In this document: positions 12,045-25,093 of the stretch, in pieces
Layout: each line of letters opens with the position of its first letter
How positions within the stretch are numbered: position 1 is the first letter of the stretch
DNA from: Amoeboaphelidium protococcarum
Lineage: Eukaryota > Aphelidiomycota > Aphelidea
Assembly (NCBI GenBank): GCA_023515745.1
Contig: JALECJ010000257.1
Location: forward strand, 1,986,687 to 2,050,686
DNA: 64,000 nucleotides
Direction: 5' to 3'
Notes under the pieces: generated by a model
The model's database searches: none
What the model was told of the DNA's origin: nothing
The model's input: only the letters and a program-made list of their open reading frames with translations
Made by a program: the position numbers and the translations under genes

Positions 12045-14880
12045 ATGTTGAATCCGAGGCTAAATATGTTTCCATAATTTTAGATAGCGCCTCAGTAGAA
12101 TTTAAAGACGTCTCGAGAGGATTTGCACCAGGTAATGTGATAAATTTTAATAAAACAATAATAAAGAATATAGTAATCTTGGGTAGGCATCGCGGATACA
12201 GTGTACTGAAGATGATTATAGTAGATGGGAGTAGATGCTGCAGATGGCGTATACAGAGGAGCAGTTGCGTAACCCATTTCTCCGTGATGATCCTGGCAGT
12301 AACGATTTAAACCCGCTTCATATCGCTGCTGGTACTGGTAATATGGAAATGCTCAAACGGTGCTTGAATGTATTTAGAATTAATTTACCTGACAAGGAAG
12401 GTAGAACACCGCTGATCTATGCAGTCATTGGGAATCATCAGCAGGTGGTGGAGTATTTGATTAAACGTGATGCCAACTGTAATCTCTGCGATTATGAGGG
12501 ACGATCACCAGTGCATTGGGCCACGTATTATGGTAGATTTGAGATATTGAGGCTTTTACTGCAGCTCGGAGCTGATCATACCATATGTGATAATGAGTAT
12601 AGAACGCCACTGCATTGGGCTACAGGTGTGTAGAGTATCAGGTGCTTTCATCTCTTGTTGTAGAAGAGCGCTCTGTGCCAATTTGAATTGAATCGACCTG
12701 ATCTAGAATAGATGACCATTTCACACTGGGCAGTGTATAACAATCAGCCTTTCAGATTGGAGAAGATTCTGTAGTTACGGCCCAACGTTCTGCTGACAGA
12801 CATTGAGGGAAAGACACCGCTTCATTGGATTGTGCCTTTCCATAAGGATCTCTCATGCGCCCAGCTCTTGTTAAAGTATGAAGAGAAGTTGCTGAATGTA
12901 CCTGATCTGGAGCGTAGAACGTTACTGCATTTGGTATGCTCTGAGAATAATGCGTCTCTGTTTAATTTTATCATCAATTTCGAGGATCTAATCATGGACT
13001 GTAAAGATATCAGTGGCCGTACGCCTATGCATTATGCTGCCGTTGCTGGCAATCATACTTTGATCTAGGGACTGCTGGACCGGGGTGCTTTGGATTCTGT
13101 ATAAGATTAGTCTGGTGCTACTGCTCTACACTACGCGTGCCTCAAAAATCATTCGTAATGTGTGACTGCTCTGCTGTCTAGAAAGACTTTTAGTTACCTC
13201 CCTGATCGCGAGGAATAGTATCCATTGATCTATGCTGTGCGGAAAGGCAATGTGTAATGTGTGCAAAAGCTGTTGGAGCGAGATATTGATGCTAACAAGC
13301 GCGATTCCAATAATCAGGTAGCTCTTCATATTGCTGCAAGTTCTGGGTAATCTCTTTGTGTGAGTTAATTGTTAGAGTTCTAATGTGATGCGCAAGCAGT
13401 TGATGATTTGTAATAAACGGCACTGCATAAAGCTGCGGCTAATGGATATGCTGAGTGCTGTAATATATTGATTCAAGGTAAAGTTGGAGTGGATTAGCAG
13501 GATGGTAGAGGATAGTCTGCATTGCATCTGGCAGCCATGAACAATTATCTCACAGTGTGTAGTGTTCTACTGGCCAATCATGTTCAAATTGATTTGCGTG
13601 ATGGTGATGGAAAGACTGCGCTCCATTATGCTGCACAATATGGTCATCAGGATTTGGTTAAATTTCTTTTGGAAAATCGGGCAGATATTGAAGCACAGGA
13701 TGATGAATAGCTCACTGCTCTGCACTGGGCAGCACTGAAAGGTCAGACAGAGGTGGTGCGCTTACTCGCTCAAGAAGGAGCAAATATCAATGCTTCTAAC
13801 AGATTATACAATCTACCGACTCCGCTTGATTTTGCCATTGTCGCCGGGTAAGAAGACGTGGTGGATATGCTGGAAGATCTTGGCGCGATGACTCTTAGCA
13901 TGTTCTTTGACTACATGGCCATACGTATTCAGACATTGTGGCGTGGATTTATGCAACGGTCCAGATTCATTGGTAAAGCCAGGCAGGAACTGATGAAATA
14001 ACGATAGCAGCGTAATAAAGCTGCGCTGGTAATTTAAAAGTTTATGCGTAGGAAGGTGCTGTTGAGAATTAAATTAAAGTATCTGCTGTCAGGGCGTCAG
14101 GTATCTGCTAGCCAGTCGTCATTCAATGATAGTTATAATTCTGATGAACTTCACTATTTCGCTTAATAAAGAAAGATGATGCAAGTGGATTAGAATAAAG
14201 AGAAGACTGTTGTTGTTAAACGTAATGATAAAATGCAGACAAGAGAACGCCCTTTATAATCATAGGCTTAAACTATGACCTTGAGCAGATAGAAGAACAA
14301 AGCTCAGATGACTGTGACGCGTCAGGTGGATGATGGTGATAATGAATATAGTCAGTATGAAGTGTAGAATTTGTTGCTTTAGTACTAACAGTAGTTGGAA
14401 ATGATCAACCAGTAGTAGCGTGAAATGGAGCTGATCAAACAAGAGATGTGCTTGAAGATTGATGAGCTGATTGGAAAGTTGCCTTCTCAGCCAACACTGT
14501 AGAGGTAAGTATATAAATAATAGCAAACTGCACGTTATGATCAATAAGTGACCGTTCAGTTGCAATAATCAAGAGCTGCCACTTCAGTTAGACGTCCCAG
14601 TGTGGTGAAGAAGGTTCAGTTCCAGGATGTCGCCGAATAACTGCCAGGTCTGACTCTACCATCGTATGATTTGAATATGGAAGAGTAGTAGTAGTAGCAG
14701 TAGAATCTAGTGAAAAAGCCTCAATCTGCAAGTTCCTCTATCCACTAGTAATAGTTGCAACCATAAGCTCATCACAATGACCAACAAGACAGTATGGTAC
14801 ATCTTCAAGACACGATGGGCAGTGCTGAGTTGCTCTACTTTCAAGAAGCTTAAAAGAAGATTGATTAGAGGCCTCACTGA
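12045..14880 (+). CDS. Inversin-like ankyrin-repeat/IQ protein
   Basis: Exon 1 is 12045-12131, intron 12132-12186 (55 nt, GTAATG...TAG), exon 2 is 12187-14880; total 926 aa. Residues ~55-590 are about fifteen ankyrin repeats with TPLHWA/GRTPMHYAA-type loops. Two IQ-like calmodulin-binding motifs follow (IRIQTLWRGFMQRSR near 607 and ALVIQKFMRRKVLLR near 640), then a very Gln-rich tail with coiled segments. Long ankyrin stack plus IQ is the layout of inversin/NPHP2, which acts at cilia and basal bodies in animals; general ANK-IQ proteins are the alternative. Dozens of UAR codons occupy ankyrin and poly-Gln positions, e.g. a run TAG TAG TAG TAG CAG TAG at ~14685. Confidence 0.85.
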
Positions 14881-15095
14881 TTAGCATCTTTGTCTTGACT
14901 CTAGTAACATTGTACGTAAAAATGTAAATATAGTATTAATGATGATGAATAATAATTATTTGATGAGCTTAAATATATTTTTTGCAGCAATACTAAGAAG
15001 TTAAAATCATTATGCAGGTAATGTAATAAAATACTAATTAATTCATAGATAAATGTAATTTTATTAGATTAGTAGTAATAGTATAATCAATAAAA

Positions 15096-15458
15096 TCACT
15101 CTTCAGCTGGAGGCATTGGCTGCACCTTTGGATTATAGAATAGACTCTTGTATCCATCTTTCCAAGGGAACGGCTTAGTGCGAATGTGCAAGTGAGGCAG
15201 ATCCTTAAAGTGTGGCGGATGATGAGCCATGTGCTCCATATGAGCCTTCTCAATCATGAATGCATTGATAGCCACGATACTCAGCAGGGGGATGCCGGAC
15301 ACGAAGAAGATGTTCTTCCACAACTTGGCCGTCTTGGCAGCATGTTCACTCTTGTGGGTCTCAAAGTCAATCAACTCCTTGCCCATCACACCCTTCTCCG
15401 GAATACCAAATATGGTTCTCTTCTGAGCAGACAACTTTAATGCACGTCTTGCAAACAT
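15096..15458 (-). CDS. COX13: Cytochrome c oxidase subunit 6A
   Basis: 120 aa, TGA stop, no UAR codon needed. A basic presequence-like start (MFARRALKLSAQKRTIF) is followed by a single membrane helix (IFFVSGIPLLSIVAINAFMI) and the conserved C-terminal pattern of COX6A with HLHIRTKPFPWKDG and SLFYNPKVQP. It is a small inner-membrane subunit of respiratory complex IV. It is transcribed divergently from the MMM1-like gene with 98 bp between the starts. Confidence 0.93.
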   Translation of the reverse strand: MFARRALKLSAQKRTIFGIPEKGVMGKELIDFETHKSEHAAKTAKLWKNIFFVSGIPLLSIVAINAFMIEKAHMEHMAHHPPHFKDLPHLHIRTKPFPWKDGYKSLFYNPKVQPMPPAEE

Positions 15459-15556
15459 ATTTAGTTCTAATTTTATAGAATCTGATATTATTCGGCTATG
15501 TAAATGGCCTCTAGTACAGTAATAATAAAAACAATAAAAGAAAGGTAAAAATTAAA

Positions 15557-17023
15557 ATGAGCGTCACTCAATGTGCGCATTGCCAGAGAAAAAGTAAACG
15601 ACTGGGATATCGCAAAAGGAAAGAACACAACAGCAAGCAAATGCGAGTGAAAAAGCGACCTGTGGATGAGACATCGCGTTCTATAAATGAGAGAGTGTCG
15701 AATTTGAACTTTCCCTATTTCACCTTCCTAGTCGAGAAAGTGTTGAAAAGTTATAATTTCATTCGTGTTTCAGATTCTTTTTAGTTTACTTTTTTCTCAT
15801 ATTTTACCGTTCATAACATTGGAGTGATTGAGTGTAAGGAAGCATTGATAAATAAAGTGGGAATGAATACTTGGGATTTTATCAGAGGATTTGTGTTTGG
15901 ATAATTTTTGCTGTTGGCCCTGCTGTTGTTCTTGGTGTAACTGCTCTTCCTTAAAGGGCCATTTGACTTGCGGCGAAGTAGAGCAAGAAAGTAGTAGTAG
16001 TAGCAGTAGTAATAGGCTATAAAGTAGAACAGTGTGAATGCGATTAATGATAAAACATTGAAAAAGTCAGTGACTGAGCATAGTATATACAGTTAGATTC
16101 TGGATGAGGACAGTATTAATGGACTGAGTACTGGTGGTGATTAGTTATTATCATAATCTTCTTAGAGTGTCTCTGACCGTATAAAAGAGGCCACCCTTTT
16201 TCTATAAGAGATTGGTTATGACTTGTCCAAGGTGGAGTCTGCAGAATGGCTACATGCCATCATATCCTTCATGATCAAGTCTGCTTCTAAGAGCGATAAA
16301 CTTCGGAATTAGGTCAGATCCAGGATTCTACAAGTATTCAATGGAGCTAATGACTCGGGTGGATAACAGTAATAATAATAATAGCAATCGTCGTTCATAT
16401 CGAAAGTCTTGCAGTCGCCTAGAATATATCAGTTGCGTCTCTTTTATCCCCTATCAGATTAGTTGCATTAATAGCAATAGTAGTAGTAATAATCGAACAT
16501 TGGTGATTCAATTGATACATAGGCTACTCCCATCACACCTGGCTTGAAGACTTTTTAATTTGAATCTGAAGATGCGGCGCGTAAATCTACAGTAAGTAAT
16601 GTGTAGATTCGAACATCTCCTGAGGGTTATCTCTCACTGGTATTTGATTTATCTCTCCGCAATGTTATTTAATTACAGTTTGACACCTGTCTGCTTCTCA
16701 ATTGGCCCATGGATAGATTTGCCGGTCTTCCGCTGACTCTTAACCTGTAGTTGGAGCGACTGGATGCCACTGTCTGTATTGCCTTTGTGACGCGGTCTGA
16801 AGATAATTCCACTGTTACTCTGTAATTGCGGTTGCTGCCAGAGTTCATTATCGATTTACAAGTAAAGTCATTGCTGGGGGAGAAGACCAAGTTGAAGGAT
16901 CTGCCTCGAATTCAAGATCTTATACGCGCCGCCCTCTATGATTATATTGACGATCATTTCGTACGGCAATCAATGACCATCTCAAGTATAGACTTTTACA
17001 CTGACTGCATGGCGTCCTCTTGA
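15557..17023 (+). CDS. MMM1: ERMES subunit MMM1-like, SMP domain
   Basis: 488 aa if started at 15557; an internal ATG at 15863 (MNTWDFIRGF) would give 386 aa, closer to fungal MMM1. A membrane helix follows that Met (FGQFLLLALLLFLVQLLFL), then a Gln-rich linker and an SMP lipid-transfer domain with WLHAIISFMIKSA, the CLLLNWPMDRFAGLPLTL signature and DLPRIQDLIRAALYDYIDDHF at the end. MMM1 is the ER-anchored part of the ER-mitochondria tether that moves phospholipids. The N-terminal extension contains CAHC and many Lys/Arg and may be untranslated or a real extension. Several UAR codons lie inside the domain. Confidence 0.82.
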
Positions 17024-17347
17024 TCTGTCTTTCTCTCATTCTTATATCTGTTACTCTTTACAATTATCGATATGTTATCTTTTTGAAAACACATGAGTAG
17101 TATAATCTTGGTGCTTGTCAGTATTACAACAAGTAAATCTATCACCTTGAAACTGTATCCCGGCCACTTGTTAAATAAGAGAATCAAGTTATGGGCTGAT
17201 AGTTGAACAAGTAAGATACAATAAAGCGTCTAATAAGAAAGTATTTGTATATTCAATTTCACACACATCGAGATGCTATCATGAATTTAATCAGAGAGAT
17301 GACTATTCAATCCAATTCTGCTCAATTTAATGACACCAAACATAATA
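17024..17347. other. Convergent intergenic region
   Basis: Lies between two genes that end facing each other. AT-rich; I see no gene, repeat or RNA. Confidence 0.4.
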
Positions 17348-18481
17348 TCAATTGGATGACGCGGAGGAAGCAGAATTCAGTTTCTACAGCTAATTTTAAT
17401 CAGCATCTTGAGATTACTCATTGAGAGCATTATTAGATATGGCAGCAAGCATGCGCATAAATTCTCGCTTCCTAGTGAATATAAACATCATTCGTTCCCT
17501 GATATCGCGCATAGTCTCTACAAAAAGCATCTCATTGGCATACACTCTCTCACCAGCGTTTATTGCCGTGGTACACAACTATCTCAGCTCCTCATCTTGT
17601 TCAATCTCACTAGTATTATCACCTATATCATCACCATTAGACCGATTTAGAGTACCCAATAGTTCACCAAATGCATTCAAATTATACTCATTATGCAATA
17701 CGTTGAGAAAGCGCCGGAGTGAGCGCAACTGATCATTGCACAGCTCAATGTATTACATCAGATTCTTGCACAGAAATTCATATTTACAGTTCATCACGTA
17801 ATGTCTCCGACTAATTATAGCAGACATTAGCTGATCCACCTCCAAATCACTGAGTCCAACAGATGCGCCACTAGGAGGTGCAGACATGAGAGGATTCAGA
17901 ATATGGGCAAGTGATATCTAATCATATGAATCCTGCTTTAAATCACTTTTTGGTAATGCGAGAACTGGTCCATCTTGGAACTGATCGCTTTAAAGGGATT
18001 GTTATTATTACGACTATTATTGACTCTGCACACGATCACCATCTAGAGTTTAAGTATCACTGTAAGCATTAGCATTGGGTTAAGTACTACCTTTTTAATT
18101 AGTGAATGTGCGAATCTTGATCATGGCATCAAGGGCTCCATTGACAAGCTAAGCCTCCTCTGGATCATGACCGCTAAAAGACTAGTTATAACTATGCGCC
18201 AAGTACAAAGGCTCCTTCATCAGTAGAATATCTACCAATGACACCGTCTCATTGATAGAATTAGTCAGTTTACTCTCGCGTAAAAGAGATCTTCTCTTCA
18301 CTATGGGTACGTATGACGACTATCCACCATCTACTGTAGGATGAAGGTCTTATGGACTGTCCTTATGATGAGAATCCACCTGTCCATTCAGCGATTACAA
18401 CTTTAGCTTAATAATTCTACTCTTCTTACTTCCCTATTGTTATGACTACTACTACTTTTATTATAACTATAGATCGGTCAT
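17348..18481 (-). CDS. Uncharacterised Gln-rich protein
   Basis: 377 aa, one exon, ATG 18481 to TGA 17348. The N-terminus is a poly-Gln/Ser stretch written almost wholly with TAG and TAA. The middle is polar with another Gln block. Residues ~220-350 form a helical, probably coiled-coil region (QLMSAIISRRHYVMNCKYEF, CNDQLRSLRRFLNVLHNEY, VETMRDIRERMMFIFTRKRE). Such a layout is common in transcription or chromatin complex subunits, but no family is recognised. Confidence 0.7.
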
Positions 18482-18683
18482 ATTGCAATTACTATTAATA
18501 ACAAAAACCGGATAATTATTATATTCGAGTAAAAGACTTTTAAAGAGTGAAAAGAGAAGAGCGGCGCGACGGTCTCCTTCCAAAGCCTTTTACATTACGC
18601 ATTAGTCCACAGTATACACTCCTTACTAACATTAATTCCTGTTATAATAAGAATCGCTGTATACTGAAAGCCCGTATATAAAT

Positions 18684-19988
<1,305 letters not shown>

Positions 19989-20078
19989 TTTTAGTAGATT
20001 GAATATGAGAATATAATAAAAGTTCAACTCATATTCAATTACTACACTATTTTATTAACATTATTCCTACAATATGTA

Positions 20079-21725
20079 TCAGCTGTCATACGAAAACTCG
20101 GTAATTGAACCATTCCAAGAAGTGGCGGTCAGAACTGGGAGATACGGGTGCCAACAAACGTCTCGCACAACAGTACTGTGACCGTAATAATCAGCATAAT
20201 GTGACGCATAACCTGTTGGACCAGTAGCATCAAGTCTTTGTACAACACTTCCATAAATATCATAAATATACACAAAACCATCCTCACTGCCAGTATAAAA
20301 GTACCTGGATCCCGTCGTTTCCAGAGGGGAGAAATCACATCGAATCAGAGTTCTTAGTACACGATGCCCGGTAAATGTCATGAAACTTTGATCATAAGGA
20401 TGTAATTTCATCTACTTGTATGGATAATCCATGTATCTATAGTCCCAGTCCAGTCTCATATCTCGATGATCCGCATCCACATTGCTCTAAAACTGAGTAT
20501 TAGATATCAATTTGCGCATATCCCACAACTTCATGGTCTAATCTTTGGAATTGCTCAAAACATAAACACCATCTCCTTTACTGGCCACATACGTCAATCC
20601 CTCTGTATGTCCACACAGTATTCCAACATCTTGGTACATGGCACGTCGATCATACACTTTGATCAGAGTATCATCAGATGCACTCATAACAATGTTTGCA
20701 TCCTCCTTAGACACAAAACAGACACTATTCACATCGTCCGTGTGTGATTAAGAGTTAAATAACACCTGATTAGTCTCAATATCAAAGACACATACACTTC
20801 TATTAGACGTGCCCGCCACTAGCTCCCGTCCATCTGGAGAAAATCTGATAGACCAGATACCAAAGTGTCTCCTACCACTCTGACCATAAGATGTCGATAT
20901 TCCCTGAGTCAAATCGAAATCAAATTCTTGAGTCTAATCCTTAGACATTGATGCCACATGAACAATTGGGGTTATTGAAGAGTAAGCAACCAGAGTATTA
21001 GAGCTATTTAATGTCGCATCAGTAATAGTCCATTACCCATGCTCAGCTTCAACTGTCTTGATAGACTTCCATTAACCATTATTATATGAACGTGTTTAAG
21101 GACCGTCATTATCATCCCCATTTTAGGACTTCTCTTGGAACTACTGACAATCAAATACGTGCACTTTAAAATCTTGGGTGGCAGAATAGAAATAACGTCC
21201 ATTATCAGAATATTTACCACAATATGGTCGATGCTGAAACTAAGCTCTAACAACAGGAGACTCATTAGATGGCATCATATGACTCAGTAATGAATTCCCA
21301 GTTATCATACCGCACTTTCTTTACCAGATCTTATCACGTATACTTAATCTAACCACATTATCGTCAAGTTATATATAACCAGAGGTGAGGTTATATTCAA
21401 CAGCCAATTCATCCAGAGCTTCTTTTGAATAGAATTTCTAAGCAATAGGAGGCACGCTCTCAACCTTTTACCGCTGCGTCAATGAGATATCACGGGTATT
21501 CAATAATTGACGCCTTCTCAAAACGTACATCAGCGCTTATCCCAATGTACTATCATCTCCCAGGAAATTAGAGTCTTGTTCAGCATCATCTTCATATTCT
21601 TCAACGTCTGTATAATCTTCATCATTATCGTCTTCATCTTGCTCATATTCGTAATCCATGTCGTCATCGTCTTCATCAAAGATATAATCAGGATCCACAA
21701 ATAAATTATCCTAACTCTCACTCAT
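20079..21725 (-). CDS. DCAF11/WDR23-like WD40 substrate receptor
   Basis: 548 aa, ATG 21725 to TGA 20079. An acidic N-terminus (long Asp/Glu runs) precedes a WD40 propeller. Family-specific blocks are DVNSVCFVSKEDANIVMSAS, LDWDYRYMDYPYK, MTFTGHRVLRTLIRCDFSP and VVRDVCWHPYLPVLTATSWN, matching DCAF11, the CUL4-DDB1 substrate receptor. It would recruit proteins for ubiquitination. Its 3' end lies 90 bp from the end of the convergent LYS12 gene. Confidence 0.87.
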
Positions 21726-22222
21726 ATCCCTTGTTGTATCTAAACGCGTGTTTAAAGAGTGCTACTATTATATAAATCTACCAGTTTTAAGAATATTCTA
21801 GCTATTACTACGTTATCAGGTGATTCTAGAACGGTACTGTATCAACCAAGTAAAAGCAAAACAATCAGATCAAATCAGAAAAGAAATTTGAGAAATCGCT
21901 CAGAATGACTCTGAAACAGCCACGCGCCGCTCTTTCAACGGGCACATGTTACAGTATATATACCGACACCCAAGAGCTAATAAATAATCGCTCTATAAAT
22001 TACATCTTATTATACATTATATATTGTTGATATTGAGAGAATTAGTTTTTATTTCATGGATAGGTCCATTAATTTGATTCAATTCAAGCCCTCTATAGTG
22101 TCGCTGCACTCATAAAACGCTTTGATTCTCAGTGTTTAATTTTCCTTTTTTGTAGAACGCAACTAGCATAATATCATCATCATCATTAAAATCAATCAAT
22201 CAATAATATTTAATAACAATAA
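21726..22222. promoter_or_regulatory. Divergent promoter of DCAF11-like and RFX genes
   Basis: 497 bp, AT-rich. An element TAAACGCGTGTTTA at 21741-21754, just upstream of the DCAF11 start, contains ACGCGT, the core of the fungal MCB site. AT-rich TATA-like strings occur around 21955-22020. No gene seen. Confidence 0.4.
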
Positions 22223-23644
22223 ATGGAAGAGTTTGATCATGAAGATAGTGGAAATGAGCAGGTGCAATTAAATCATAGCCAGTACTCGTCTATTATGAAT
22301 AGTATAAAGCATCCATCTCGCAGATTGCTCAACTTGCACCAGAACTTTGCCAAAGCATCAGCTGGATAATTGGGCGAACCGCTCAAGATGGAATTTGTAT
22401 CTTTATGGCTCAGAGATAATTATCTTGAAGGTGAGAAGCTTAATGTTCAGCGACACTTGGTCCTCCATCACTTGAATCAATACTGCGCTCATTACGGACT
22501 CCCGCAGGTTGGTCCATCTATGCTGGGCAAGGCTGTGAAGTAGATATTCCCGTCTGTCAAGATTCGTAGACTTGGTGTCAGGGGCCATAGCAAGTATCAC
22601 TATTGTGGTATTGGTCTCGCTGACTCTCGTGGTGGCCAAATGCTGTCTCCTGGCACTCCAGGTGGAATTATGGGTATTTTTGGTGGTGGTGGTGCTGCTG
22701 GCGGTAATTATATATTGTCATCAAACTAGATGTCATTCTAACCTCAACTGGTGGCGGATACATTTCCATAGCCAAACGCTCTATTATCCGAGCAAGAGAC
22801 TTAAATACTCAGTTTGTATCAGGGGCATCTGTAAGCTGCTCTTACTGCTTGTATAGATTAAAATATCATCTCATTAGAAGTTGAATTTTAATCTATTGCA
22901 TCTGTGATGAATGATATTGTGACGAGCTAGACGCTGAGTTAATCCGCCTTGGAATCTTTTGGTTCAATGTTGGATCAACTAGCCATAAGATTGGATGCCA
23001 CAATGGATCAGTACTTGTGTTCATAGAGTGGCGATGAAGCTGCTGTATTGGATATTCGAAAGTTTTGCAAGAGCATTGAATCCACGTACAAATCGTCGAC
23101 CATAAGCTTCTAAGGCTCACCCTTTCATTAATATACATTGTCCTTGTTGAGTATATTCGTATAGTATGTGAGGCGAAAGTCTACCCTTTCTCATTTGGGT
23201 TCAACTCTGAATACTATACTGTAGGATGTGTAATAATGTAAACTATTGCAAGAGGAAGTGTTGAAAATTGACCTCCTGTCCATCTATGGTCAGTACTGTA
23301 TGGTTGATCGACAATTTCCGTATCAGGATCTGTGTTAATTGATGAGCTAGTTGAATAATTTGTTAGCGGGTAGTCCATGCAATGTCTAGTCTTACGCGTA
23401 CTTTGTATCTGAACAGCTGGAGGGTACCGCAGACAAGTTTCGGCTCAGTCGTAGAGCTCAGTACACTACTCTGGTGGTGCGTCTCGAGTATTTGACATCG
23501 TTGATACTGCGTGATCTCACTCTACGATCGTCACCTGCATTTGGGTCTTTTCATATCCTCAAGCTGTATACATGTGAATTTCTAGGCTACCTCATTGAGA
23601 ATAAGTTGTGCTATTAATGCTAATTGTAACCACAATAAAGTTGA
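22223..23644 (+). CDS. RFX-family winged-helix transcription factor
   Basis: 473 aa, single exon. Residues ~56-135 are an RFX DNA-binding domain: WLRDNYLEGEKLNVQRHLV, HYGLPQVGPSMLGKAVKQIF and KIRRLGVRGHSKYHYCGIG, with the conserved Arg and Lys contacts of the winged helix. The rest has Leu-rich helical segments consistent with the B/C/dimerisation regions of RFX proteins. RFX factors bind X-box promoters and in animals switch on ciliary genes; in fungi related factors act in DNA-damage or cell-cycle control. UAR codons lie inside the DNA-binding domain (AVKQIF is TAG). The family supports an opisthokont or amoebozoan origin. Confidence 0.92.
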
Positions 23645-23956
23645 TTTCCCTGCTAAAGATTAGTGTAAATTGATTTTTAGGTGAGATTTATGAATGCAAT
23701 TCAGTAAGATCTTGGTGCAGTCACTTTGACTGAGCCATAGTAAGCTTCCGTCGCAATTTCGAATACTTTGTGGGAGCTTATAAGCGTAGTCCGCTGAATT
23801 CGAGGTACCAAGTCTTGTCCAAATAATAGTAAGCTTTAATCACATGCAGTAACATATGAAAGCCCATTCCTTTAGCAACGGTAGTCAGCCGTGTAGGATA
23901 TGACAAGTAAAAAAATGAAGAATTTATGGTGAATCTATTTGATAAAAGATCACTGA
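23645..23956. other. Intergenic region downstream of RFX
   Basis: 312 bp between the RFX stop and the gag-like remnant. Short open stretches on both strands but nothing recognisable; it may be part of the decayed element. Confidence 0.35.
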
Positions 23957-24654
23957 TCATATATGATGTCTCTCAATCCGAGTATTACCAGCCACATGCC
24001 ACAGTCCGTACAAATCTATGCTTGTCACGTCTTAATAGGCGAATGCAAATAACTTGCACTTCTCACAACCACATCCTGTCCTTTGTGACAGCCATGTGTT
24101 GTCGAAGTGATTATTACACGAATGACAATACCGTACTCTATTTCCTTCAGTTCTACCTAGTATGATTCTAGGCTTATACTAGGCTTTGTCATACTTATTC
24201 CCACAGAATAAGCAGATTGGAACGTCAAGCTTGGCAAACGGACTAGAGTGAAATTTTGGAGATAGATTTGATTTAACGTTCAGCAATGAGTTATCAGTTA
24301 ACTTCCGCATACGCCATTGCTAAATCACATCAAAAGCTTATAACAGACTATGTTAAAATCTCCATCGATCGACTCCCAACCAAGTAAAGAAGATGATTGT
24401 AACTTAAGTACACCTATGACTGCAGTTCACAAAAAGAACAGATAGCTAGTTAACGAACCCGCGGTACAACTCCCTATTTCCGGCATACTTCTCCGGCAAT
24501 ACCAGTTTCGGAGGTTCAGAACGCTAACATTCGCTAATGCGCACAGCTGCATGCAAGGTGTTACGCAGATTCAAATTTCAATCTACAGCTAATGCAGAGC
24601 ATCCAACATTTCAGCATTAACGCCATCCGGAGTCTACGATCTAGGATAAGTCAT
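23957..24654 (-). pseudogene. Decayed retrotransposon gag-like sequence
   Basis: From an ATG at 24654 the minus strand shows gag-like blocks in changing frames: an acidic coiled start (MLDALHQLQIEI), a Pro-Pro-then PEKYAG/GFVNQLSVLF block as in Ty3/gypsy capsids, then in another frame ELQSQVYLSYNHLLYLVGS, and finally Cys/His clusters (CLFCGNKYD, CHSCNN, CGCEKC). The frame shifts by one nucleotide near 24575 and again near 24430-24440, so no intact protein is made. No protease, reverse transcriptase or integrase lies next to it and I saw no flanking LTRs. Assignment to Ty3/gypsy rests on pattern only. Confidence 0.5.
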
Positions 24655-25093
24655 GATCGTGTCAAATGTTACGTTCGAGAAGCCAATAAGTCAGATGTAC
24701 ACGACTTTAAAAAAGTCTAAAAAAATGCAATTTAGCCTTAACTCGGTAATCAGCCAGCATCAATAGCAAGGTAACTGCAATATGACTGCTACCCATGGCT
24801 AATCAGTTTCCTACAGCTGATATATTACTGAATCGAACTGTGAAGTCTCTGTTGATTCAAAGAATAAGAACTGACTGATGCGATCAATCAAGAAAGAGAC
24901 GCGCTCGATCAAGACGCGTCAATTCTTCTTTTCCGTTTCGGCCAGTCGTCGTTTCCTTTTCTCACGTTAGTTGAAGTTTGAGTTACCTGCACTGTACTTG
25001 TATTTTGCTATATATATATATATATATATATTTAACTTAATTGTACGAGTAGAAAGTATTGTAAAGTGTTAAAATTTGTGGATTCTATATAAA
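24655..25093. promoter_or_regulatory. Upstream region of acetyl-CoA synthetase
   Basis: 439 bp. The left part may belong to the decayed element. The right part holds GACGCGTC at 24913-24920, a C/T-rich stretch, a (TA)11 microsatellite at 25009-25030 and a TATA-like AT string just before the ATG at 25094. Promoter role inferred from position. Confidence 0.4.
25009..25030. repeat. (TA)n microsatellite
   Basis: Eleven uninterrupted TA units, about 65 bp upstream of the acetyl-CoA synthetase start. Confidence 0.9.
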
